NCBI RefSeq assembly: GCF_016616885.1
Contig: NZ_CP067102.1
Span: 5,918,501-5,982,500 of the forward strand
Origin: Bradyrhizobium diazoefficiens
GTDB taxonomy: Bacteria; Pseudomonadota; Alphaproteobacteria; Rhizobiales; Xanthobacteraceae
Direction of reading: 5' to 3'
DNA: 64,000 nucleotides
The notes under the pieces were generated by a model. The model searched no databases, was not told where the DNA came from, and saw only the letters and a list, made by a program, of their open reading frames with translations. The position numbers were made by a program, and so were the translations under genes. Below are positions 8,221-15,349 of this stretch, in pieces (position 1 is the stretch's first letter; the number at the start of each line of letters is the position of its first letter).

Positions 8221-8251
8221 TCACTTCGCATGTTCACTTCGCATGTTCACT
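8221..8251. repeat. 13-bp tandem repeat between two oxygenase genes
   Basis: The unit TCACTTCGCATGT occurs at 8221-8233 and 8234-8246, followed by a partial third copy. It overlaps the stop codon of the upstream oxygenase gene and lies just before the TTG start of alkB. Slippage here would change the spacing between the two genes. Confidence 0.85.
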
Positions 8252-8993
8252 TGGAATCATGAAAAATCACACCCAGCGTGTGGCGCTGGCCGGAGCGAAT
8301 CCGGCTGACGCCATGACGCAGGTTAACGCGATAGGTGCCGCGTGTCCCCTGCACCGGGCGATGGTGCACGGCAAAGGCGACCGCATCGCCCTGCGCCAAC
8401 GGCACCACCTCGGCGCGGGACTGCATGCGCGGGCGCTGCTCGGTCAGCACGAACTCACCGCCGCTGAAGTCGCGGCCCGGCTTCGACAGGAGGATCGCCA
8501 CCTGAAGCGGGAACACGTGCTCGCCATAGAGGTCCTGATGCAGGCAGTTGTAGTCGCCGGCCTCATATTGCAGCAGCAGTGGCGTCGGCCGCGCCTGTCC
8601 CGCCTCGTGGCAGCGCTTGAGGAACGCCGCATGCGCTGTGGGATAGCGGATGTCGATCCCCATCGCCTCGTTCCAGCGATTGGCGACGCCTTGCAGATGC
8701 GCATAGAGCGCCGGGCGGAGCTCCGCGATCAGATCGGGCAGCGGATAGGAGAAGTATTTGTACTCGCCGCGGCCAAAGCCGTGGCGGCCCATGACGATGC
8801 GGCTACGGAAGTGCGTGTCGTCGGGATAGAGCGCGGCAACGGCGCGGCATTGGTCGGGCGTGAGCAGGCCCTTCAGGACGGCGCAGCCCTGGGAGTCGAG
8901 TTCGGCGGTGATTTGGGGCCAGTCAAGGGCGTCAACCTGGGCGCCGAGGTCGGCGGATAGCTGATGGGGCGATTTGCGTGCTGTTGCTGTCAT
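8247..8993 (-). CDS. 2OG-Fe(II) oxygenase, predicted DNA-repair-associated family
   Basis: A 248-residue double-stranded beta-helix oxygenase. With the ATG at 8993 as residue 1, the HxD pair is His152/Asp154 in CLHQDLYGEH, the distal His is probably His227 in LRHGVSR, and the 2-oxoglutarate Arg is Arg237 in SGQRHTLG. From memory this resembles the Pfam family Oxygenase-NA (formerly DUF2086), predicted to act on damaged nucleic acid; that name is recalled, not searched. Being upstream of alkB in the same apparent transcript supports a role in alkylation repair. A GTG three codons upstream is an alternative start. Confidence 0.75.
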   Translation of the reverse strand: MTATARKSPHQLSADLGAQVDALDWPQITAELDSQGCAVLKGLLTPDQCRAVAALYPDDTHFRSRIVMGRHGFGRGEYKYFSYPLPDLIAELRPALYAHLQGVANRWNEAMGIDIRYPTAHAAFLKRCHEAGQARPTPLLLQYEAGDYNCLHQDLYGEHVFPLQVAILLSKPGRDFSGGEFVLTEQRPRMQSRAEVVPLAQGDAVAFAVHHRPVQGTRGTYRVNLRHGVSRIRSGQRHTLGVIFHDSK

Positions 8994-9051
8994 AGCTAGC
9001 ACTTTCGCAAAACTGGTCCGTCCGGCGCCACCCGATTTCCGGCTATTTCCT

Positions 9052-9201
9052 CGTCATTGCGAGGAGCTCGCGACAAAATTGCGTAGCAATTTTGCGCTGA
9101 TGCGACGAAGCAATCCAGAATCCCGCCGGGGAACCAATCTGGATTGCTTCGTCGCTTCGCTCCTCGCAATAACGGCCGAGAGAGCTTCGCTCGCAATGAC
9201 G
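9052..9201. repeat. Palindromic repeat (CGTCATTGCGAG family)
   Basis: The unit starts CGTCATTGCGAGGAG and ends in two copies of CTCGCAATRACGG, with the internal pair GCAATCCAG/CTGGATTGC and a small AAAATTGC-GTA-GCAATTTT hairpin. Copies of the family lie at 24491-24577, 46821-46906 and 55615-55695. It fills most of the gap between the oxygenase promoter and the 3' end of the DUF2848 gene. Confidence 0.85.
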
Positions 9202-9212
9202 GCGGAGGGAGA

Positions 9213-9899
9213 TCAGCCCCTTACCGGCAACGTCACCACGTCATAACCGTGCTTGATCGTCCGTTTCAGCACGGGATCCTCCAGCTCGAAGTCGAAGCGA
9301 TCCGCCGGGCGGATGCCGCCCTTGGCGGCAAAGGTGCCGCCGAACATGGCGCAGCCGTCGGGGAATTTCCCGCCCTCGAAACCGCGCGCGATGAGGTCGT
9401 TGACCGGCAGCATCGCGTCCAGTGTGCCTTCCTGATAGAGCACGCGCTCGCCCTTGATCGTGGCGTAGGAGCGCAAAATCATCTTGTCCCAATGGCCGAT
9501 GACGTCCTCGAGCTCCCACAGCGTCGAGGCAACCGGCTTGTCGCACATCTGCTTGGACACGGTGACGTTATAGGCTTCGACCTTGCGGTCGGTGTGGTCG
9601 GAGCCGCAGCCTACGAAGATGCGGCCCTGCCAGCCGATCAGCACGAACTCGACCTCGCCGGAGGAATCGCCGCCGCAGCATTCGATGCCGTCTCCCTGGG
9701 TCAGCCGCCGCGCCGAGGCGCGGTAGTAGATTGGCGTCGAGGCCGGACGCGCGATGCCGACGGCTTCGAGCTCGGCGATATGCTTGTCGCGCGCGATCGC
9801 GTCGCGGCCGGTCCAGCCGGCGATGACCATCTGGTCGATCGCCAGCGTCAGCGGCGTTGTGGCGTCCTGGGCGTCGACGGTGAAAGTCAGGTCAAACAC
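9213..9899 (-). CDS. DUF2848 family protein
   Basis: A 228-residue protein that I recognise as the DUF2848 family from features such as CGSDHTDRKVEAYNVTVSKQMCDKP and GGTFAAKGGIRPADRF. Its C-terminal half resembles the FAH fold (inference), but no function is established. The start is GTG at 9899 with GGAGG nine bases upstream, and it overlaps the amidase stop by 8 bp. The coupling to an amidase suggests that it acts on the product or substrate of an amide or carbamate hydrolysis. Six or more conserved cysteines and histidines are visible but no canonical catalytic motif. Confidence 0.8.
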   Translation of the reverse strand: MFDLTFTVDAQDATTPLTLAIDQMVIAGWTGRDAIARDKHIAELEAVGIARPASTPIYYRASARRLTQGDGIECCGGDSSGEVEFVLIGWQGRIFVGCGSDHTDRKVEAYNVTVSKQMCDKPVASTLWELEDVIGHWDKMILRSYATIKGERVLYQEGTLDAMLPVNDLIARGFEGGKFPDGCAMFGGTFAAKGGIRPADRFDFELEDPVLKRTIKHGYDVVTLPVRG

Positions 9900-11241
9900 G
9901 AATTACGGCCTCCATTCCGGCAGCGAGTTCAAAGATACGACGATCGGACCCACCCGCGCCTGCAAGCATCAGGCCGACGGGGACGTCGCCCTCGCGATGT
10001 GCCGGCAGCGAGATGGCGCAGCCGTCGATCATATTGATCAGGGTGCAATTGCGGAGCGCGCGCAGGTTCTGGGTGGTGAACGCCTTGTCATCAGTGAGAT
10101 CTGAAATCTTCGGCGGCGTGTTGGCGGTGGTCGGCAGCACCAGCGCGTCATAGGGCGCGATGCGCGCATTGACGCGGGCGATCAGCGAGCGGCGCTCGTT
10201 GAGCAGATCGATGTAGTCGGCCGCGCTTTGCGCCTCGCCGCGCATGATGCGGACGGAGACGCGGGGGTCGTAAACGTCGCCCTTGGCCGTGATGAGATAG
10301 CGGTGCCAGGCGTAACTTTCGGAGGCCGCAAAGCCGCCCTTGGCATTCATTGGGCCGATGTCGTGGAACTCCGCCATCTCGATGCGCTCGATGATGGCGC
10401 CGTGATCAGAAAGTATCTTCAGCGCGCGCTCGAAGGTCTCGGCTACGGCCGCATCGAGATCGTCGAGCGCGATCGTGGTCGGCACCGCTAGTCGCATGCC
10501 TTTCACGGGGCGCGGCTTCAGCGCGACGATCGGCTCGTTGGCGAGCACGGCGTCGAGAATGGCACAGCAGCTGACCGATCGCGCCAGCGGCCCGATGCTG
10601 TCGAGCGAGAACGACAGCGGCACCGAACCGTCGAGCGGCACGCGATGCTGCGTCGGCTTGTAGCCGACGATGCCGTTATAGGCCGCCGGAATGCGACAGG
10701 AGCCGCCGGTGTCGGTGCCGAGCGCGCCATGCGCCATGCCGTCGAGCACGGACACCGCCGCGCCTGAGGACGAGCCGCCGGGCACGTGGCCCACGGACCG
10801 GTTCCAGGCCCCCTTTGGCGTGCCGTAATGCGGATTGATGCCGATGCCGGAATAGGCGAATTCGGTCATGTTGGTCCGCCCGATCACGACGAAGCCGGCG
10901 TGGCGCAGCCGCGCAACCGCCGCTGCATCGTGCTCCGCTGGATCGGAATCGTCGAGCGCACGAGAGCCGGCGCGCGTTGTCTGTCCCCTGATATCGAAGA
11001 GATCCTTGATCGAGACCGGAATACCGGCATAGCGCGACGGCGCGGCCTTCACCTTGCGCAGGGCATCCATCGCGTCCGCGGCTACGAGCGCGGCGTCCTT
11101 GTCGACATGGATGAAGGTGCGCTGGCCCTCGCCGGCGGGATCGGCGATCCTGGCGATGCACGCCTCGACCAGCTTGCGGGAGGTGGTGCGGCCGCTTTCG
11201 AGGTCGTCGGCGAGCTTCGCCAGTGTCGGAAAATCGGGCAT
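9892..11241 (-). CDS. Amidase-signature family amidohydrolase
   Basis: A 449-residue amidase-signature enzyme with the Ser-cisSer-Lys triad in place. Lys79 is in VSIKDLFD, Ser157 in PGGSSSG and Ser181 in TDTGGSCRIP; the 24-residue gap between the serines matches fatty-acid amide hydrolase and GatA relatives. The substrate is unknown. It is not GatA of the tRNA amidotransferase, because gatB/gatC are absent and a DUF2848 gene overlaps it by 8 bp instead. The ATG at 11241 lies 16 bp from a perfect 14-bp palindrome that may regulate it. Likely soluble and cytoplasmic, since no signal peptide is seen. Confidence 0.88.
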   Translation of the reverse strand: MPDFPTLAKLADDLESGRTTSRKLVEACIARIADPAGEGQRTFIHVDKDAALVAADAMDALRKVKAAPSRYAGIPVSIKDLFDIRGQTTRAGSRALDDSDPAEHDAAAVARLRHAGFVVIGRTNMTEFAYSGIGINPHYGTPKGAWNRSVGHVPGGSSSGAAVSVLDGMAHGALGTDTGGSCRIPAAYNGIVGYKPTQHRVPLDGSVPLSFSLDSIGPLARSVSCCAILDAVLANEPIVALKPRPVKGMRLAVPTTIALDDLDAAVAETFERALKILSDHGAIIERIEMAEFHDIGPMNAKGGFAASESYAWHRYLITAKGDVYDPRVSVRIMRGEAQSAADYIDLLNERRSLIARVNARIAPYDALVLPTTANTPPKISDLTDDKAFTTQNLRALRNCTLINMIDGCAISLPAHREGDVPVGLMLAGAGGSDRRIFELAAGMEAVIRV

Positions 11242-11257
11242 GTCTGTCTCACGGAAT

Positions 11258-11271
11258 ATTGCGCGCGCAAT
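11258..11271. promoter_or_regulatory. 14-bp perfect palindrome upstream of the amidase gene
   Basis: ATTGCGCGCGCAAT is an exact palindrome, centred about 24 bp upstream of the amidase ATG in a 177-bp divergent gap. It is a candidate operator. No regulator gene is adjacent, so the binding protein is unknown. Confidence 0.45.
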
Positions 11272-11418
11272 CTATAGCGCCAGCTCAGTTCGACACAAGC
11301 ATTGTGCGCATGATGGCATGCATGCTGTCTGCTGGACCGTTGACGCCCCATAGTCAATTGTCGCATCAAGATCGAAACAGGCGGGCGCGAAGCCTGTCCC
11401 TTGGGAGGAGCCACCGAC

Positions 11419-11832
11419 ATGGCCGAACCGCAGCGCGCGCGACCGAAACCGACGCCGGAAACCCAGCATTTCTGGGACGGCACCAAAGCGGGCGAATTGC
11501 GCCTGCAGCGTTGCGACGCCTGCGCGCATGTCTATTTCCCGCCGCGCCCGTTCTGCCCGTCCTGCGCCTCGCGCAAGGTCTCCGTGTTCAAGGCGAGCGG
11601 CAAGGGTTTGCTCTACAGCTACGTGATCAACCACCGCCCCGCCGCGCCAGGCTTCACGCCACCTTACGCGATCGCGGTGGTCGAGCTCGCCGAGGGGCCG
11701 CGAATGATGAGCAACATCATTGATTGCCCACAGACACCGGAGGCGCTCGAGCTCGACATGAAGCTCGAGGTCGCGTTCGAGGCACTTGACGACAAGATCA
11801 CCCTTCCCGTGTTCCGTCCGACGAAAGGGTAA
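11419..11832 (+). CDS. DUF35 zinc-ribbon/OB-fold acyl-CoA-associated protein
   Basis: A 137-residue protein with an N-terminal rubredoxin-like zinc ribbon (CDAC then CPSC, about 18 residues apart) and an OB-fold domain, the standard DUF35 arrangement. DUF35 proteins pair with thiolase-like enzymes, as chaperone, CoA-binding subunit or partner of retro-aldolases in steroid side-chain breakdown (family knowledge). The next gene is such a thiolase-like protein, only 2 bp away. I chose the ATG at 11419 because GGGAGGAG lies about 10 bases upstream; a TTG at 11401 overlaps that ribosome site and is unlikely. Confidence 0.88.
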   Translation: MAEPQRARPKPTPETQHFWDGTKAGELRLQRCDACAHVYFPPRPFCPSCASRKVSVFKASGKGLLYSYVINHRPAAPGFTPPYAIAVVELAEGPRMMSNIIDCPQTPEALELDMKLEVAFEALDDKITLPVFRPTKG

Positions 11833-11834
11833 GC

Positions 11835-12974
11835 ATGCGCAAGAACCAGGTTGCCGTCGTCGGCGCGGCCGAAACCACCGAGCTCGGCATCATCCCTAAC
11901 GTGTCGCAGCTCCAGCTTCATGCGGATGCGGCGCTCAATGCCATTGCCGATGCCGGGCTGAAACTGTCCGACATCGACGGCTTTGCCACCGCGGTCGAGA
12001 CGCCGCAGCAGGTCTGTCACTATCTCGGCATCAAACCGACCTGGGTGGACGGCACTTCGGTCGGCGGGTGCTCGTTCATGCTGCATGTTCGTCATGCGGC
12101 TGCTGCAATCGAGGCAGGCCTGTGCAAAACCGTGCTGATCACGCACGCCGAGAGCGGCAAGTCGATGATCGGCAAGGCGCCGCGCTCGATCCCCGCCGAC
12201 AGCCTGCAAGGCCAGTTCGAGGCGCCCTATGGCGTCTACGGGCCGCCCAGCATGTTTCCCATTCCCGTACTGCGCTTCATGAAGACCTACGGCATCACGC
12301 ATGAGGAGCTGGCCTCGGTGGCGGTGGTACAGCGCGAATGGGCGGCGAGGAATCCGCGGGCGATGATGAAGGACCCGATCACGGTTGCGGACGTGCTCAA
12401 CTCGCGCATGATCGCCTATCCGTTCCGCCTCTTGCAATGCTGCCTCGTCACCGATGGCGGCGGCGCGTTGATTCTGACTTCGGCCGACCGCGCCAAGGAT
12501 TTTCCGCGCAAGCCCGTCTACATCATGGGCACCGGCGAGAGCGTCGAGACGCCGATGGTCAGCCAGATGGAGACGTTCAATTCCTCGAGCGCGTTCAAGA
12601 CGGCGGGACCGCTCGCCTTTAGGGAAGCCGGCATCGCGCACGGGGATGTCGATCATCTCATGATCTACGACGCGTTCGCGCATCTGCCGCTGTTCGGCCT
12701 CGGCGACCTCGGCTTCATGCCGCACGAGGAGACCGGCCAATTCATCGCGGACGGCAACACGCGGCCCGGCGGCAAGCTGCCGCTCAACACCAACGGCGGC
12801 GGACTGAGCTACATGCATTCCGGCATGTACGGCATGTATGCGCTCCAGGAGAGCGTGCGCCCGATGCGCGGCATCGCGCCGGCACAGGTGCCGAACGCGA
12901 AGATTTCAGTGTGCCACGGTGTCGGCAGCATGTTCGCCGCAAGTGGCACAATCGTGTTTACGAACGAGAGGTAG
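11835..12974 (+). CDS. Thiolase-superfamily enzyme paired with DUF35 (SCP-x type)
   Basis: A 379-residue thiolase-fold protein of the lipid-transfer/SCP-x group. Candidate catalytic positions are Cys79 in VGGCSFM, His328 in SYMHSGM and Cys360 in SVCHGVGS; the His-Cys spacing is close to that of true thiolases. It could cleave a beta-ketoacyl-CoA or, since it is joined to a DUF35 partner, act as an aldolase like Ltp2. Both residues and context leave the two options open. It begins 2 bp after the DUF35 gene and is followed by an SDR dehydrogenase, forming a small beta-oxidation-like set. Confidence 0.83.
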   Translation: MRKNQVAVVGAAETTELGIIPNVSQLQLHADAALNAIADAGLKLSDIDGFATAVETPQQVCHYLGIKPTWVDGTSVGGCSFMLHVRHAAAAIEAGLCKTVLITHAESGKSMIGKAPRSIPADSLQGQFEAPYGVYGPPSMFPIPVLRFMKTYGITHEELASVAVVQREWAARNPRAMMKDPITVADVLNSRMIAYPFRLLQCCLVTDGGGALILTSADRAKDFPRKPVYIMGTGESVETPMVSQMETFNSSSAFKTAGPLAFREAGIAHGDVDHLMIYDAFAHLPLFGLGDLGFMPHEETGQFIADGNTRPGGKLPLNTNGGGLSYMHSGMYGMYALQESVRPMRGIAPAQVPNAKISVCHGVGSMFAASGTIVFTNER

Positions 12975-12980
12975 CGCACC

Positions 12981-13066
12981 CGTCGTTCCGGAGTGCGCAA
13001 AGCGCGAACTATGTTGCGCAATTGCGCACCTGAGGTCTGGTGCTTCGCACCATCCCGGAATGACGG
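12981..13066. repeat. Palindromic repeat with TGCGCAATTGCGCA core
   Basis: The unit runs from CGTCGTTCCGGAG to CCCGGAATGACGG and contains the perfect 14-mer palindrome TGCGCAATTGCGCA at 13015-13028. The same core palindrome is inside units at 20194-20280 and 22075-22119. It separates the thiolase and SDR genes. Confidence 0.85.
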
Positions 13067-13085
13067 ACACAACAGGAGGCATCCC

Positions 13086-14000
13086 ATGAGCAAATCACTG
13101 CGGGACAAGGTCATCATCGTCACCGGCGCCGGCCGTGGCATCGGGCGCGAGATCGCGCTGCTTTGTGCGGCGGAAGGCGCCAAGGTCGTCGTCAACGATC
13201 CCGGTGGCGCCGCGGACGGCGCCGGCTCGAGCGCTTCCCCGGCTGAAGAAGTGGTCGAGGAGATCAAGAAGCGCGGCGGCACCGCTGTCGCCAATTTCGA
13301 AAGCGTGGCGGAAGCGATTCCCGCGAGCAAGATCGTGAAGACCGCGACCGATCATTTCGGCAAGCTCGACGGCGTCGTCAACAATGCCGGCATCTTGCGC
13401 GACATGATCTTCCACAAGATGAGCGTGGAAGCCTTCGAGGCCGTCATCAAGGTTCATCTGATGGGCTCGTTCTACGTCAGCCACGCCGCGGCGCGCATCT
13501 TCCGCGAGCAGGAGTCGGGCTCCTTCGTGCACTTCACCTCGACCTCGGGCCTGATCGGCAACTTTGGCCAAGCCAACTACGCCGCCGCCAAGCTCGGCAT
13601 TATCGGTCTCTCCAAATCCATTGCGCTCGACATGGGCCGCTTCAACGTCCGCTCGAACTGCGTCTCGCCGTTCGCCTGGACCCGCATGATCGGCACCATT
13701 CCGACCGAGACCGAAGCCGAGAAGGCGCGCGTCGAGAAGATCAAGCAGATGGGGCCGGAGAAGATCGCGCCGATCTGCGCTTATCTGCTCTCCGATGCCG
13801 CCAAGGATGTCTCCGGCCAGATCTTTGGCGCGCGCATGAACGAGCTGTTCCTGTTCAGCCAGAACCGCCCGCTGCGCTCGGTGCATCGCAGCGAAGGCTG
13901 GACGCCGCAGTCGATTGCGGAACATGGCATGCCGGCGCTGAAGGGTTCGTTCTACAAGCTCGACCGCTCCGCCGACATCTTCCCGTGGGATCCGGTCTAG
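13086..14000 (+). CDS. SDR oxidoreductase, 3-hydroxyacyl-CoA-dehydrogenase-like
   Basis: A 304-residue classical SDR with TGAGRGIG near residues 13-20, NNAG, and the active-site Ser...TyrxxxLys set in STSGLIGNFGQANYAAAKLG. The long N-terminal insertion and C-terminal extension (to FPWDPV) resemble the dehydrogenase module of multifunctional beta-oxidation enzymes. It likely oxidises a 3-hydroxyacyl-CoA ahead of the neighbouring thiolase-like protein. The ATG at 13086 follows AGGAGG at a good distance; upstream in-frame starts fall inside the palindromic repeat and were rejected. Confidence 0.85.
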   Translation: MSKSLRDKVIIVTGAGRGIGREIALLCAAEGAKVVVNDPGGAADGAGSSASPAEEVVEEIKKRGGTAVANFESVAEAIPASKIVKTATDHFGKLDGVVNNAGILRDMIFHKMSVEAFEAVIKVHLMGSFYVSHAAARIFREQESGSFVHFTSTSGLIGNFGQANYAAAKLGIIGLSKSIALDMGRFNVRSNCVSPFAWTRMIGTIPTETEAEKARVEKIKQMGPEKIAPICAYLLSDAAKDVSGQIFGARMNELFLFSQNRPLRSVHRSEGWTPQSIAEHGMPALKGSFYKLDRSADIFPWDPV

Positions 14001-14080
14001 CTGCATTTCCGGCATTCCTGCCCTGCGATCTCTGGCCGTCTCCGCCGGAGATCGCCCGGTTTAGGCCCGATTGCGAGCCA

Positions 14081-14119
14081 ATGGTGTCCTCCCAACACAA
14101 CCTTGGGAGGAAACCATGA
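14081..14119 (+). promoter_or_regulatory. Leader frame and ribosome-site-sequestering hairpin
   Basis: TCCTCCCAA (14087-14095) and TTGGGAGGA (14103-14111) form a perfect 9-bp stem with a 7-base loop. The right arm is the Shine-Dalgarno sequence of the gene starting at 14116. The same stretch is read by a 12-codon frame, MVSSQHNLGRKP, from ATG 14081 to a TGA at 14117-14119 that overlaps the next ATG as ATGA. A ribosome on the leader would melt the hairpin, which would couple the two. The pairing and frame are certain; regulation is inferred. Confidence 0.5.
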
Positions 14120-15279
14120 CAAGAATGCTGACTAATCCAATCGGCACACCTGCAAGCGTCCTCGCACGCCGCACTCTGTTGAAGGGCGCGGCCGCGGTGG
14201 CCGCAACGGGCGTCACCATGAACGCAGCGCCGGCAGCCTCCGTCGCGCCATTGGGCCAGACGGGCGCTCCGACGAGATCGACCGCGCCATTGCCCTTGGG
14301 ACCACTGCCCGGCAGCCGCTATCCGGACTCCCATCTGGAATCCGCCAAGAAGGGGCCGCCCACGTTCGGGCCTCCAGGTTTCCCGGCCTTCGCCGGCACG
14401 ATGGCCGTTGAGCGCGTCGCGACCGGCTTCCGCTGGGCCGAGGGACCGGTGTATTTCGCGGCCGGGCGATATGTGTTGTTCAGCGACATTCCCAACAACC
14501 GCATCATGCGCTTCTCGGAGGATGATGGTCACGTCAGCGTCTACCGTCAGCCCTCAATGAACTCGAACGGCAACACCATCGATCGCGAAGGACGCCTGAT
14601 CACGTGCGAGCATAGCGGCCGGCGCGTGACGCGGACAGAACTCGACGGCTCGATCACCATCATCGCCGACAAGTACAACGGCAAGCGACTGAACTCGCCG
14701 AACGATGCGGTCGTCACTACCGATGGCGCGATCTGGTTCACCGATCCAGTCTACGGCATTGGCGGTTATTATGAGGGTGTCAAGGCCGAACCCGAACAGG
14801 AAAAGCACAACGTCTACCGGGTCGATCCCAAGTCCGGAGAGGTCAAGGTGGTCGTCGATGATTTTGTCGAACCCAACGGCATTGCGCTCTCGCCCGACGA
14901 GAAGAAGCTTTACGTGATCGATACCGGCTTCACCGACGGGCCTGACAACCCATCGCATATCCGCGTCTTCGATCTCGACGCGGCGGCCGGGAAGGTTTCG
15001 AACAGCAAGGTCTTTGCCGAGATGCCCAAGCCCAGCATCACGGATGGATTACGCGCGGATACCGAGGGGCGGGTCTGGTGCTCGGTCGGCTGGGGCGATT
15101 CGAACGAGGACGGCGTGCGCTGCTATACGCCGCAAGGTGAGCTGCTCGGCAAGATCCACATTCCCGAGACGGTCGCCAACTTATGCTTCGGCGGCCAGCA
15201 GCGCAACCGGCTCTACATCTGCGGCTCGAGCTCGCTCTATGCGGTGTACACGAGCGTGCAAGGCGCGATGAAGCCGTGA
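14116..15279 (+). CDS. Tat-exported SMP-30/gluconolactonase-family protein
   Basis: A 387-residue six-bladed propeller of the SMP-30/gluconolactonase/LRE family. The N terminus has a twin-arginine signal: ARRTLLKG followed by the hydrophobic stretch AAAVAATGVTMNAAPAA. Metal-site features are Glu in RWAEGPVYF, Asn-Asp in LNSPNDAV and Asp in the IDTGF region. The protein probably hydrolyses a sugar lactone in the periplasm; substrate unknown. The ATG at 14116 follows GGGAGGA, which is enclosed in a hairpin. It is flanked by the SDR gene upstream (115 bp) and by convergent ppc downstream. Confidence 0.87.
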   Translation: MTRMLTNPIGTPASVLARRTLLKGAAAVAATGVTMNAAPAASVAPLGQTGAPTRSTAPLPLGPLPGSRYPDSHLESAKKGPPTFGPPGFPAFAGTMAVERVATGFRWAEGPVYFAAGRYVLFSDIPNNRIMRFSEDDGHVSVYRQPSMNSNGNTIDREGRLITCEHSGRRVTRTELDGSITIIADKYNGKRLNSPNDAVVTTDGAIWFTDPVYGIGGYYEGVKAEPEQEKHNVYRVDPKSGEVKVVVDDFVEPNGIALSPDEKKLYVIDTGFTDGPDNPSHIRVFDLDAAAGKVSNSKVFAEMPKPSITDGLRADTEGRVWCSVGWGDSNEDGVRCYTPQGELLGKIHIPETVANLCFGGQQRNRLYICGSSSLYAVYTSVQGAMKP

Positions 15280-15292
15280 ACACTAGCGAAGA

Positions 15293-15345
15293 GCGAGTGG
15301 GGAGCAGCGAATAGTTGGCAGCACGCCCTTCTGTTCGCTACTCGC
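15293..15345. terminator. Imperfect inverted repeat between convergent genes
   Basis: GCGAGT and AGCGAA on the left pair with TTCGCT and ACTCGC on the right, with an internal bulge. Position between the convergent gluconolactonase and ppc genes suggests a bidirectional terminator, but there is no clear T tract. Confidence 0.35.
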
Positions 15346-15349
15346 CCCC

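Noticed and set aside
9052..9201. Possible insertion-sequence remnant
   Set aside because: No transposase frame or target duplication; the unit recurs as a short palindrome in several gaps.
14087..14111. A ROSE-type RNA thermometer
   Set aside because: The stem is a perfect GC-rich 9-bp helix without the bulged G and U-rich anti-ribosome-site pairing of ROSE elements, and the gene is not a small heat-shock gene. A simple sequestering hairpin or coupling device fits better.
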